Source: Flavobacterium sp. ACN2
Lineage (GTDB): Bacteria; Bacteroidota; Bacteroidia; Flavobacteriales; Flavobacteriaceae
DNA: 64,000 nt
Direction of reading: 5' to 3'
NCBI RefSeq assembly: GCF_002303885.1
Contig: NZ_MRCM01000019.1
Location: 1-64,000 of the forward strand
In this document: positions 1 to 9,282 of the stretch, one piece after another
Position numbering within the stretch: position 1 is the stretch's first letter
How the letters are laid out: every line of letters begins with the position of its first letter
Made by a program: the position numbers and the translations under genes
Notes under the pieces: generated by a model
The model's database searches: none
Told to the model about the DNA's origin: nothing
What the model saw: the letters and a program-made list of their open reading frames with translations, nothing else

Positions 1-440
1 ATTGGTTCTAGAATCTCTTTTTCAAATAATTTTATCTTTTTATATTTTTCTATGGAAAACCAACTAAAATCATCATTTGTTTTATTATCAATATGGTACA
101 AATAAAAACTTGTATAACTAAGATTTTCATCTGACATATTCCATAATTTTCCAATATAATTTATTTTTTTATCTCCGTCAATAATTTGAATTTTCATTGT
201 AATTTTTGCATATCCCTCATTTTCAATAGTATCTTTAAAAGATAGATTCTTAGATTTATTACAAATACTTTTTAATTCCTTTTCAAAATTTTCTGTTGTT
301 GTTTTAAATTCATAACCTTCTATTTTTTCCAATCCCCCAGCTCCATGGGAATATAAATAGCCTAAACCAAAAATTAGTAGATTGTAAATTATAACTATAG
401 CTAAAAAACTTATCATTAAATATTTTAAAACTTTATTCAT
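1..440 (-). CDS. Membrane-anchored small protein, probable immunity protein (partial)
   Basis: Reading the minus strand from ATG at 440-438 gives an open frame of 146 codons that runs off the left edge. It begins MNKVLKYLMISFLAIVIIYN, a short basic N-terminus followed by one hydrophobic helix (about residues 5-28). A charged domain rich in Lys, Glu and Tyr follows. The start lies one base after the TGA of the upstream toxin gene (TGATATG), so the two genes are almost certainly co-translated. I recognise no family. The position immediately after a toxin-domain gene, the small size and the single membrane anchor are what one expects of an immunity protein that guards the inner membrane or periplasm against a phospholipase. 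That role is inference; the reading frame is directly seen. Confidence 0.7.
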   Translation of the reverse strand, partial: MNKVLKYLMISFLAIVIIYNLLIFGLGYLYSHGAGGLEKIEGYEFKTTTENFEKELKSICNKSKNLSFKDTIENEGYAKITMKIQIIDGDKKINYIGKLWNMSDENLSYTSFYLYHIDNKTNDDFSWFSIEKYKKIKLFEKEILEP

Positions 441-441
441 A

Positions 442-3400
442 TCAATATAATTTTGTTTTTTTCCCTTTAATATCTACTGGATTTATAATATCATCTATTG
501 TTATGTTTACAAAATCATCTAATTTATCTAAAAGCCTTTGTTTCTCTGGTGTAATTTCTTTACCAATTTCAAGAATTTTGCTTCGTACAAGTAATGTAAA
601 TAAATTATCAATATTTTTAGCTCTTTTAAAAGTTTCTTTAGAAATCGGGTTTAAAGTATAAGGATCTATTAACTTTTCGGCATACATCTTTTTAATCTTT
701 CTCGAGCCTCTTACTAAATGAATATCTGCTTCAATAGTCCTTACATCCTTTGTAGCGCCATTTATTCCTGTTGCCCCAACCTTATCATATCCCTTATCAT
801 GTGCTCTTGCTGCTGCATCTGTCAAATCTTGAGGTTCTTTACTGTAGTCATCTGTTCCATCTAATTTTTTAGGATTATTTGGTCCTATATAAATACTTCC
901 CATCATATTTAATGTAAATTTATCAAAACTTAAATATATCTTTTTAGGATTGATAATCATTGTTAAAGTTCCTACAGCCCCGTACCAGTTATTATCTTTC
1001 TTCTCATTTCCTTGAGTATATGATTGATATGTTTCATCCCACTGCCAGCTACCGTTAGATTTTTCTTGTACGTAAATCCAAAAACGTTTTTTAATTTTTT
1101 GCCATGTTGCAAAATCATAATTTGGAGAAGTAAATAAATCAATAACCCTTCCTGTATCATCTTTTATAACAATTCTATCTCCTCCTCCAAAGACATCTAC
1201 TTTTCCTAAATTAAAATAGGAATCTGGTGTCAAATCATCATAATCATAATCATTTTGTTCATAATCATTTTGTTCATAATTCGAGATATCAATTAAAATA
1301 GAAGATAATAATTCCCCCTCCTTATCATTTTGAAACAAATACAACTTAAATTTTGGATCATTAATTTGTTTCCAGTCATTATGCCATAAATTTACGCCAT
1401 TCCCTTTATCCATCAAGAAATCTGTTTTTCCTTGTTCAGTTTTATTTGTAAATGGATGCTCAAGACCAAAAATTCCATGTCCTAATTCATGGCTAACTAT
1501 TTTAGGACTTGAGTTAGAAAAAACATAACCAAATTGTCCATTAAGAGCCATAAATCCTTGTACATCTGGATTGCTTGCGGGTAAATCGGAGTAAACCAAA
1601 TAATAAGTATCTGTTTTATAATTATTAGAGTTTTTTATAAGCCCATTTATAGTTTTTTCTTCCACCGTATAAGTATCAAAAAAATCACTATTACCAACTT
1701 CTATTTTTCCATCAGCATCAGCATAATCTATTTTTGAAGTTCTTGAAATGTTCAATTTTACACCAACTTTTTCATAAATAGCTGCAATATCTTTTTCTGC
1801 TGTTGACGGAATCTGAGCTTCTTTGTTCAAAGGCACTAATAATACATTTACTTCTTTTGGCGAAATATGAACCATCATAAAAGCGCCAATTACTTTCCAC
1901 TTATCTCCTTGTTTGATAGTGGCTAATATTTGTTCTTCGGCGTAAGCTAGTTTCCCTTTTACGGTTAAAGTGAAGGTTTTGTCTTTTAGAACAAAATCAA
2001 TTTTACCACCACTTTCAGTTTTAAAAACAATACTGTCTAGTTTTATAGTAGTATCAGTAAGATTTACTGTTGCTAAAAGGGTGTCTGAATTTCCGTTTAT
2101 AACTGCTTTGTAAGGCAGCACCGCATTTCCTGCTTTTTTGTATAACTTTTCTAGAAACGTAGATTTAGTATCAGGCATTACATCAAATGCATATTTACTT
2201 ATAGCTCCATTTTTTAAATCTTCATTGTTTGAAAAAACAATACTGATTCCTTTGGCTGTAAACTCCGTTACCTGACCATTTTTATCGACTCCATCTGTAT
2301 TGGCTGGTGTTGATTTTCCACCAATTGCAGGTTCTGTAGGTATATTACTTCCGTTTCCGTCTTTGTCTACGTTATAAATATTTCCTGAACTATCGGTAAT
2401 TACAGTGTCTTTTCCTCCTGGAATTGTTACCTGTTCTCCATTTTTACCATTTACTACTATATTACCATTGGCATCAACGACAATTTTATCAATCTCAAAC
2501 GGAACTTCTTCTTTTATTTTTCCGCTTGCTCCTTCGCCTGTAAAATCTTCTACGTTGGCAACATTTTTCCAATCGGGGTTATAGCTGGTTTCAACAATAC
2601 CGTTAATTAATTGATAATCGGTATTGATTGTAATATTATTAAACTCAACCGCAATTTTAGTATCTGCGAGATAAGGAACAATAATATAACCTCGTCCTGA
2701 ATAAGGACTATTTTCTCCTTTTAATTCTAAAACTGTTACAGGGAAATCACCTGCGGTGAAAGTTTCGGTCTGAATTAAATTGGTAAGCGGTTTCTGATTT
2801 TGTATATTAATATTAGGGATAATTCCGCAATTGTAAGCAGGAACTCCATTAGCTTGTGTAGGCGTTGTAAAGGTGCTAATCGCTGAATAAGTAAACGACT
2901 GAATACCTTCGGTTGCAGGATCACAACTTGAACCTACTCTAAACTGATAGGTTACTCCAGGCTCTAGATTGGTGATTAAACTTTGTGTGTTTAAACTATT
3001 GGTTGAGAACCATTGTGCGTTGCGTACATCCTGTTTATTATATTGAAGCTGATATTTGGTATGATCGGGGATTCCTTGCCAAGTTATTTTAACGCTGGTT
3101 GGGCTTTGGGCTTCACTTAATAAAAAAGTAGGCGCTGCACAGGATGCTGTATATTTAAACGAATAGATTTCGCTGTAACCATCATTTTTAAATATGGCAT
3201 TCTCTGAAAGCCCTGTAGTTGATATGGCTCTCACACGCCAAGCATAACGCATTCCTGGTGTGAGGATTGGCATACTCAAATTATACAACATAGCAGTGCT
3301 AAAAACTGTTTCTTCGTATAAAAGCGGCGACATTTGAAATGCAAACTGCGGATCGAGTGTTGGATCGATAAGCTGTTTTAATTCGAACTTATACGATACA

Positions 3401-4008
3401 TTGGTTGCGTTCATCTGGCGCGGTGTCCAGGTGAACATTATGTTTGGAAAGTCACTTGCCGCGATTTGTTCGTTTTTTTGCGGTGTGTTTAAAAGGGGTG
3501 GATCGTTTAATAAGAGATAGATACTGGCACAGCTTTTTTGGGATATTTTTTGATTGGTGATGTAATCATACATTTCGAAACAAAAATCATACATTCCGTC
3601 GGGCAGTGGATTGGCGTATTGCAATGGTGTTATCCCTTGTAAATTTTCTAATCTGAATAAAGCGGAAATATCAGTATTGGTCAGGGTTTGAAATTCACCT
3701 CCGTTTATAAAAATAGGTCTTTGTCCTGTTATATAATCGCTGCTTCTTATATTGACTCCGTTGCCTTGTATGTACAATTTTAAGCGTACTTGTCTTTGCG
3801 ATATGGTAATATCAGTAGGGTTTATCAGCAATTGAAATTTGGTATCCATACTAGTTGCGTAGTCAGATATTTTTACACTGTACGGACTTTTAAAAACTGG
3901 AGTTAATTGAACTGGGTATAATTGGGCGTAGACATTCCCCCATCCCCCGAAGGGGGAACATTGGGTAATTAGAATAAGTAAGAATGTATATTTTAAAAGC
4001 TTTTTCAT
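442..4008 (-). CDS. Exported TANFOR-like multidomain protein with zincin motif and C-terminal phospholipase A2-like toxin domain
   Basis: An 1188-aa exported protein. It has a signal peptide ending near residue 29 (NVYAQ). The N-terminal region beginning LYPVQLTP resembles the TANFOR domain of large Bacteroidota surface proteins (family assignment from memory). A fibronectin-III domain spans about residues 290-385. The zincin motif HELGHGIFGLEH is at 840-851, with a third His seven residues after HExxH, as in many Bacteroidota surface proteases. An acidic repeat linker (YEQND twice) sits near 911. The last 150 residues carry YIGPNNP (1040-1046, Ca-loop-like), D-x-x-AARAHDKGYD (1064-1075, catalytic His-Asp H1070/D1071) and a later Asp near 1095. 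This is the arrangement of parvovirus/prokaryotic phospholipase A2 domains. There is no T9SS sorting domain of its own. It starts 2 bp after the SprB-like gene and is followed at once by a small membrane protein, so it is read as the effector of this operon. The toxin role is inference from domain order. Confidence 0.8.
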   Translation of the reverse strand: MKKLLKYTFLLILITQCSPFGGWGNVYAQLYPVQLTPVFKSPYSVKISDYATSMDTKFQLLINPTDITISQRQVRLKLYIQGNGVNIRSSDYITGQRPIFINGGEFQTLTNTDISALFRLENLQGITPLQYANPLPDGMYDFCFEMYDYITNQKISQKSCASIYLLLNDPPLLNTPQKNEQIAASDFPNIMFTWTPRQMNATNVSYKFELKQLIDPTLDPQFAFQMSPLLYEETVFSTAMLYNLSMPILTPGMRYAWRVRAISTTGLSENAIFKNDGYSEIYSFKYTASCAAPTFLLSEAQSPTSVKITWQGIPDHTKYQLQYNKQDVRNAQWFSTNSLNTQSLITNLEPGVTYQFRVGSSCDPATEGIQSFTYSAISTFTTPTQANGVPAYNCGIIPNINIQNQKPLTNLIQTETFTAGDFPVTVLELKGENSPYSGRGYIIVPYLADTKIAVEFNNITINTDYQLINGIVETSYNPDWKNVANVEDFTGEGASGKIKEEVPFEIDKIVVDANGNIVVNGKNGEQVTIPGGKDTVITDSSGNIYNVDKDGNGSNIPTEPAIGGKSTPANTDGVDKNGQVTEFTAKGISIVFSNNEDLKNGAISKYAFDVMPDTKSTFLEKLYKKAGNAVLPYKAVINGNSDTLLATVNLTDTTIKLDSIVFKTESGGKIDFVLKDKTFTLTVKGKLAYAEEQILATIKQGDKWKVIGAFMMVHISPKEVNVLLVPLNKEAQIPSTAEKDIAAIYEKVGVKLNISRTSKIDYADADGKIEVGNSDFFDTYTVEEKTINGLIKNSNNYKTDTYYLVYSDLPASNPDVQGFMALNGQFGYVFSNSSPKIVSHELGHGIFGLEHPFTNKTEQGKTDFLMDKGNGVNLWHNDWKQINDPKFKLYLFQNDKEGELLSSILIDISNYEQNDYEQNDYDYDDLTPDSYFNLGKVDVFGGGDRIVIKDDTGRVIDLFTSPNYDFATWQKIKKRFWIYVQEKSNGSWQWDETYQSYTQGNEKKDNNWYGAVGTLTMIINPKKIYLSFDKFTLNMMGSIYIGPNNPKKLDGTDDYSKEPQDLTDAAARAHDKGYDKVGATGINGATKDVRTIEADIHLVRGSRKIKKMYAEKLIDPYTLNPISKETFKRAKNIDNLFTLLVRSKILEIGKEITPEKQRLLDKLDDFVNITIDDIINPVDIKGKKTKLY
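3935..3960. repeat. GC-rich palindrome inside the signal-peptide codons
   Basis: CCCCC-GAA-GGGGG (3944-3956) with flanking TT/AA forms a perfect short hairpin in otherwise AT-rich DNA. It lies inside the signal-peptide coding part of the PLA2-toxin gene and encodes the odd residues CSPFGGWGN. It resembles short REP-type palindromes of Flavobacteria that usually sit between genes. Confidence 0.6.
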
Positions 4009-4010
4009 TT

Positions 4011-7000
4011 TTAGTAGATGATAATTTTTTTAACAAGGGTCTGCTGTTCTGTTTCTAATACCAAAAGGTACATTCCGGATTGCAGCGAAGTATTAAAATC
4101 TACTTCGTAGTTTTTCCTGCCAGAATCTTTTTTCTGCATAGTAAATTCTCCTGTGGTAGAAAATAATCTTAAATTAACTGCACTACTGTTCTCTAAATTT
4201 ATAATGGCTTTAAAGTTTCCGCTGCTCGGATTTGGTGTTACGATAAAATCTATAATAAATTTTGGCGTGCTGCCTGCATTTGGCAATGTACTTCTCTGTT
4301 CTACCGTAATATTTTTATTGTATACGGCGAAGCATTCTCCTTGCGTTTGCTGTAATCCTATCGTATAAGTGCCAAGTTCATTAAATTTAAGTGTAATGTA
4401 TTTTTCTTTTTGCTCGACCGTTTTTACTCCTTCCGGAATTATCCATTTTGTACTTTCGCCAAAAGGATCACTGGTATTAACGAGAATAACTTCTTCGTCC
4501 AGATAGGCCTGAGAACTTAATAAGAATTCAGAACTAATAATTGCCTGACTTGTTTTTATTACGATTTCATCTTCGCCAATACATCCAAGGGCTGATGTTA
4601 CTTTTACACGATACGTTCCTGCTTTGGCTACACTAACTTTTGCCTGGTTTGAGGTAAAGCCATTTGTAGACGTCCAGCTGTATTGGGCATTTTGATCTGC
4701 AATCGTTGCATCAAGATCTAAAACCTGATCCTTACACAAGGTTCTGTCTTTTCCTAAATCGACTATAATTGGGTTTGGATCTTTTAAAACAAATCTCTTT
4801 TTATACACGCAGCAGTCTGGACAGCTAATGGTTACCTCATAATTACCTGCCGTAAGATTATTTAAATCTTTGGTAGTCGCGCCTGTATTCCATAAATAAG
4901 TATAAGGCAAATTTCCTCCCGTAACATTCAGTTGTATTGCGCCGTCATTGCCACTATAGCACGTTGGATTTTTTACTGTTTCAGTCGTAAAAATTCCTTT
5001 AGGATCCCCAACAAAAATGCTTCCCTGCACTACACATCCTTTTGCGTCTGTAACCAGTACAAAATAATTATTTGTAGTAATATTTTCTATTTTTGAGGCT
5101 GTTTCTCCATTGGTCCACTCGTATGTATAAGGCGCCGTTCCTCCCGAGACATGTGCTTCTGCCCAGCCGTCATCTCCATTGTTACAGCTGGCATTGAGTT
5201 TTGTAAGCGCTAAATTTAGTTTTGCAGGCTGTCCGACGTATTGAACTGCATCTGTCTCTTTTACTAAAATATTATTGGTATACGTGCCTAATTTTATTCC
5301 GTTCGCATCTTCGATATTCAAGGCGTATGTTCCTTCTGAAATATTGTTGAGTGTTTCAGTTTCTTCATTCCAGATTTTCCAGGAACCGTCGGTTTGCTTT
5401 TTCTTCCAGGTATAGAAATAAGGCAATCCTTTATTTTTTTCTGGCAGTAACTGGATTCCTCCTTTTACATGTGCAGTTAAAATTCCGTCCTGCGATTCAT
5501 CTCTTTGATTATCCTGGGGATTACTATCGGTTTCATCTCCAAATTCATTACTTACGTTACAAGAAATTGTTCTTACGATCTCGAAAGTAACTTCAAGCGG
5601 ATCTGGTTCTTCTAGAGTAATAACAGAATTTGAAATATTACAGCTAGATTTATTTGTTGCTGCATCATAATTGGCATCATGCACGTTTAGTGTATAAGTT
5701 TCTTCCGGAAGTCCGTTTAAAGAAATTGTGTAAGTATCATTATTAAAACTGGCAACAGCTGCCTGTACAATTCCTTTGCTGTTTTTCCATTCATACCAAT
5801 AGGTATTATCAGCAGAAATTGTTCCTCCTGTAACTTCTGCTACGATTCTTCCGTTTGTTGCTTTGTAAAAACTTGGATTTAAAACTTCAGTATATTTTAT
5901 TTTCAAAGGCGCTTTTGGTTCTGTAATCGTAACGCTTTCTTGTGTTGTACATCCTTTTGCGTCTGTAATAAATACCCTATATTCTCCTGCTTTCAGAATA
6001 GTATTTTTATCCGTTTCTATATCATTAGACCATTTATAATCATACGGAGGTGTTCCGCCCGTAACATTTGCTGTTGCCCACCCATCGTTTCCGTTATTAC
6101 AAAAAACGTCACCTTTGGTTATGGTTACTGCTAATTTTGGCGGCTCCTGCATCAACTGGGTTGCATCAATTTCCTGTACTAACTGATTATTTAAATAAGT
6201 CCCTAATACAATTCCATTTCCGTCTATTAAGTTCAGTGCATAATTACCATGCGAAAGGTTTGAGGCGGTTTCTCCTGTAATATCAGATAAAGGCATCCAA
6301 GATCCATCAGCTTGCTGTTTTTTCCAATAAAAATAATAGGGCAAACCATTATTTACAGAAGATAATAACGGAGTTCCACCTGTAACATGAGCAGTTAAAA
6401 TACCATCTTGTGATTCGTCACGCTGTCCGTCTTTTGGAGCTGTATCTTTATCATTTCCAAATTCATTATTCACATTACATGAAATAGATCGAACAATTTC
6501 AAAAACAACTTTTAGAGGATCAGGTTCAGTTAGCTTTACTTCTGATTCTAAAACTGAACAATTAATAATCTGATTCTCTCCTTCATTATAGTTTTTGTCT
6601 TTTATCGTTAGTAAATACTTATCGGCTGGAATACCGTTTAAGATAATGGTATAAATCCCGTCTTTTATTTCAGCAGTTGCGGTTTGAACATTTCCTGCCG
6701 AATTTTTCCATTCATAAAAATAAGTGCTATCATTGTTAGGTGTTCCCCCTGTGATCTCAGCAACAATTTTTCCATTTGTTGCTCCTGCAAAAGTAGGTGC
6801 CGTAATTTCCTTATAATCAATTAATACAGCAGATTGAGGCTCTTTTATTACAATACTTCCTTTTATAAAACAGCCTTTTTCATCTGTAATTTCAACAAAA
6901 TATTCTCCTGCTATTAATTGTGATATTTCATTTTTGTTTATAATTCCATCCTTAACATTGTACCATGTATAAGTATATGGAGCTGTTCCTCCAGTTACAT

Positions 7001-9278
7001 TTGCTTTTGCCCAGCCGTTATTACCTTCATGACAGGAAACATTAATTGAGTCAAATAGTAAATTTAGTTTTACAGGCTCTGCAATTTCTTTCGTTGTAGG
7101 AATTGAGGTAACTAAAGCTGTCATATTGTAAGTTCCCTGCTCTATATTATTGGCATCTATAACATTTACTGCGTAATTTCCTTTTGAAAGATTTTGAGCT
7201 GTGTTTGAAGTCTGATCGTCTAAAGCATCCCAAACATTTGTATTGGAATTTAATTTTGACCAAACATATTGATAAGGAGGAGTTCCTCCCACAACTGTAG
7301 CCGTTAAAATACCGTCTAAGAATTTATCTAATTCTGTATCAGCATTTTCTGTGTTACAAGAAATAGATTGGGTTTCTACTAAGGTTATTACAATGGGTTC
7401 TGGCTGAGTTAAAATTTGAGAAGACTCTATAATAGAACAATTCGTTTTATTGATTGCTGCTTCATAATTTTTATCTGTTACTGTCAATTTATATTCTCCA
7501 GCGGGAGCATTCTCTAATGAAATTGTAAAGGTTTTATCAGCCGCATTATATTGGGTAGTTCCTGTAAGTTCTTCTCCAGTTGTTTTTACCCACTTATAGT
7601 CGTATTTTTTGTCGTCTTTTATTGTACCGCCGCTTATAGAGGCAGTAATTTTACCATTGAAAGCTCCACTAAAAGTTGGATTTTGTTTAAAAGTATAATT
7701 TAGGGCTAATGGTGATAATGGTTCTGAGATGGTTGCTTCGATAATTTTTTCTTCTCCCAGTTCAATTTTTCCTTCAACTACAGTTTGAATTCTGGCAATA
7801 CAGCCATTCATATCTTTTACTTTTATTTTGTATATACCAGGTGTTAGACCTTTTATTGTATGAGGCTTATTATTTGGAAAAGATATCCAGCTGGCTCCAT
7901 TGTCTACTGAATAAGAATCATTACCTAATACATTTCGGGTTCCTCCGGTTGGGGTGATTGTAATTAAGCCATTTTGTGCACCATAACATAAAATATTAGA
8001 GCTGGTTAGGGTGAAATCTAGTGGCTGTGTTTTTTTTATCTCAAACTCCAGTGGGTGTGTTATTGTGGAAGAGTACAGTACCGCAGTATCATAAAATCCA
8101 TTAAGTTGCAAATAATATTTTCCCGGCTGTAAATTTAAAATTTCAAAGGAATCATCTTCTTTTAAAACAATATCGATATAATTTTTAATCTCATCGCCTT
8201 TATCTTTATTGGTCAGGGTAACGTTTAATTTTTCATTTGAAAATAAAGATAAAGGTCTGTCAAATTTAATTTGAAGAGAACTATCCTCACCGTCATAACA
8301 CTTGGCATCTGAAGCTTTATAAGATGTAACATTAGGAGCCGATTTTAAGTATGTAAAAGAGATAGCGTTGGAATTGTTGCTTTGATACTGAGCTATAAAT
8401 TCAGGGCTTATATCTCCAACTTTATTAGCATCATTAACATCCTTAGTATAGTTAATTGAACACTGGTTGAGACAATGAAGCTTAGTAATCACATCTTTTA
8501 TATTATAACATACCTTACTGCATAAGTCTCGTTTTTGAGTCGCATATGCAACTGCATTTTTATAAGCTTCTCTCCTTTTATACCCCAATGCTAATTCATT
8601 ACCTGCATTGCAATCCATGTTTACCCAAATAGAAACCGTTTTCCCAAAATCAGCTTCTGTTAAAAAATCCTCACCTTTAATGTTTAAAATTGCTTGATTG
8701 TTATAAGTAGCTGGTATGTCTTTTTCTGCTCCCCCTCCTACTTGATATTTCCAATTATAATGGTTCGAATCTAAATTATCAGGCAAAACAATTTTTATAT
8801 TTTCTGAATCTGCCAAATATAAAGGATCTGATGAGTTATTAATTTTAATATAAGGTTTGGAAGTAATTGTTAACTGTAGCAATTCACTGCCTGCATCAGC
8901 TTGATATGAAGAAAAACATTTATTATTAATTTTTACTTGATCATAATTATTATTCGGTCCACCATTACAAGAACCAAAACCAGTTTCCCATCTAACTATT
9001 TTAAAAAACTCTAAATTTACAATTGGATTACTCTTAGTGTAAGTTTGTTCAAAATTTAGATCAGAATAAATCATTCTTCCTTCAAATATAAAAAAAGATG
9101 TTCCATCTAATCTAGTAGCTTTTATATGTTTAAGTCCATCAATATCACCACATGCATTATTGTCCCTATCTTGATAACCTATAATATTTAAATTATATTT
9201 AGCGTCGCCAGTTAAATTTACCTGAGCAAACCCAAATCCTGAAACTAATAAAAAAACCAATAAGTAAATCTTCTTCAT
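4011..9278 (-). CDS. Giant SprB-repeat surface adhesin with type IX secretion C-terminal sorting domain
   Basis: About 1755 aa from ATG 9278 (MKKIYLLVFLLVSGFGFAQ). A TTG five codons upstream is also open, but the ATG gives a normal signal peptide and sits 4 bp after the upstream stop. The first 420 residues are Cys-containing and unrecognised. A long series of SprB-type modules follows, recognisable by repeated GGTxPYxYxW, CNNGNDGWA and LxAGxYxVxxTDxxGC. From about residue 519 to 1425, three super-repeats of about 300 aa each hold three modules. A PKD-like segment (about 1500-1575) precedes a T9SS type A sorting domain (last 80 residues: ..VTPNPSSGNFK.. to ..VKKIIIY). It is predicted to be carried across the outer membrane by T9SS and attached or released. 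Its place between the FN3 protein and the PLA2-toxin protein suggests a surface partner or carrier for the toxin protein, which has no sorting domain itself. Confidence 0.88.
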   Translation of the reverse strand: MKKIYLLVFLLVSGFGFAQVNLTGDAKYNLNIIGYQDRDNNACGDIDGLKHIKATRLDGTSFFIFEGRMIYSDLNFEQTYTKSNPIVNLEFFKIVRWETGFGSCNGGPNNNYDQVKINNKCFSSYQADAGSELLQLTITSKPYIKINNSSDPLYLADSENIKIVLPDNLDSNHYNWKYQVGGGAEKDIPATYNNQAILNIKGEDFLTEADFGKTVSIWVNMDCNAGNELALGYKRREAYKNAVAYATQKRDLCSKVCYNIKDVITKLHCLNQCSINYTKDVNDANKVGDISPEFIAQYQSNNSNAISFTYLKSAPNVTSYKASDAKCYDGEDSSLQIKFDRPLSLFSNEKLNVTLTNKDKGDEIKNYIDIVLKEDDSFEILNLQPGKYYLQLNGFYDTAVLYSSTITHPLEFEIKKTQPLDFTLTSSNILCYGAQNGLITITPTGGTRNVLGNDSYSVDNGASWISFPNNKPHTIKGLTPGIYKIKVKDMNGCIARIQTVVEGKIELGEEKIIEATISEPLSPLALNYTFKQNPTFSGAFNGKITASISGGTIKDDKKYDYKWVKTTGEELTGTTQYNAADKTFTISLENAPAGEYKLTVTDKNYEAAINKTNCSIIESSQILTQPEPIVITLVETQSISCNTENADTELDKFLDGILTATVVGGTPPYQYVWSKLNSNTNVWDALDDQTSNTAQNLSKGNYAVNVIDANNIEQGTYNMTALVTSIPTTKEIAEPVKLNLLFDSINVSCHEGNNGWAKANVTGGTAPYTYTWYNVKDGIINKNEISQLIAGEYFVEITDEKGCFIKGSIVIKEPQSAVLIDYKEITAPTFAGATNGKIVAEITGGTPNNDSTYFYEWKNSAGNVQTATAEIKDGIYTIILNGIPADKYLLTIKDKNYNEGENQIINCSVLESEVKLTEPDPLKVVFEIVRSISCNVNNEFGNDKDTAPKDGQRDESQDGILTAHVTGGTPLLSSVNNGLPYYFYWKKQQADGSWMPLSDITGETASNLSHGNYALNLIDGNGIVLGTYLNNQLVQEIDATQLMQEPPKLAVTITKGDVFCNNGNDGWATANVTGGTPPYDYKWSNDIETDKNTILKAGEYRVFITDAKGCTTQESVTITEPKAPLKIKYTEVLNPSFYKATNGRIVAEVTGGTISADNTYWYEWKNSKGIVQAAVASFNNDTYTISLNGLPEETYTLNVHDANYDAATNKSSCNISNSVITLEEPDPLEVTFEIVRTISCNVSNEFGDETDSNPQDNQRDESQDGILTAHVKGGIQLLPEKNKGLPYFYTWKKKQTDGSWKIWNEETETLNNISEGTYALNIEDANGIKLGTYTNNILVKETDAVQYVGQPAKLNLALTKLNASCNNGDDGWAEAHVSGGTAPYTYEWTNGETASKIENITTNNYFVLVTDAKGCVVQGSIFVGDPKGIFTTETVKNPTCYSGNDGAIQLNVTGGNLPYTYLWNTGATTKDLNNLTAGNYEVTISCPDCCVYKKRFVLKDPNPIIVDLGKDRTLCKDQVLDLDATIADQNAQYSWTSTNGFTSNQAKVSVAKAGTYRVKVTSALGCIGEDEIVIKTSQAIISSEFLLSSQAYLDEEVILVNTSDPFGESTKWIIPEGVKTVEQKEKYITLKFNELGTYTIGLQQTQGECFAVYNKNITVEQRSTLPNAGSTPKFIIDFIVTPNPSSGNFKAIINLENSSAVNLRLFSTTGEFTMQKKDSGRKNYEVDFNTSLQSGMYLLVLETEQQTLVKKIIIY
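5003..7724 (-). repeat. Three ~0.9-kb super-repeats inside the SprB-like gene
   Basis: Three diverged copies, beginning near 7724, 6842 and 5921 on the minus strand, encode the same order of modules: a (F/Y)xxxxxPTFxGAxNGKI module, a module with SISCN and DGILTAxVxGG, and a CxxGNDGWAxAxVxGGT module. The period is about 290-310 codons. Copies 2 and 3 look most alike (both have NEFG..DESQDGILTAHV). Confidence 0.75.
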
Positions 9279-9282
9279 ATGC

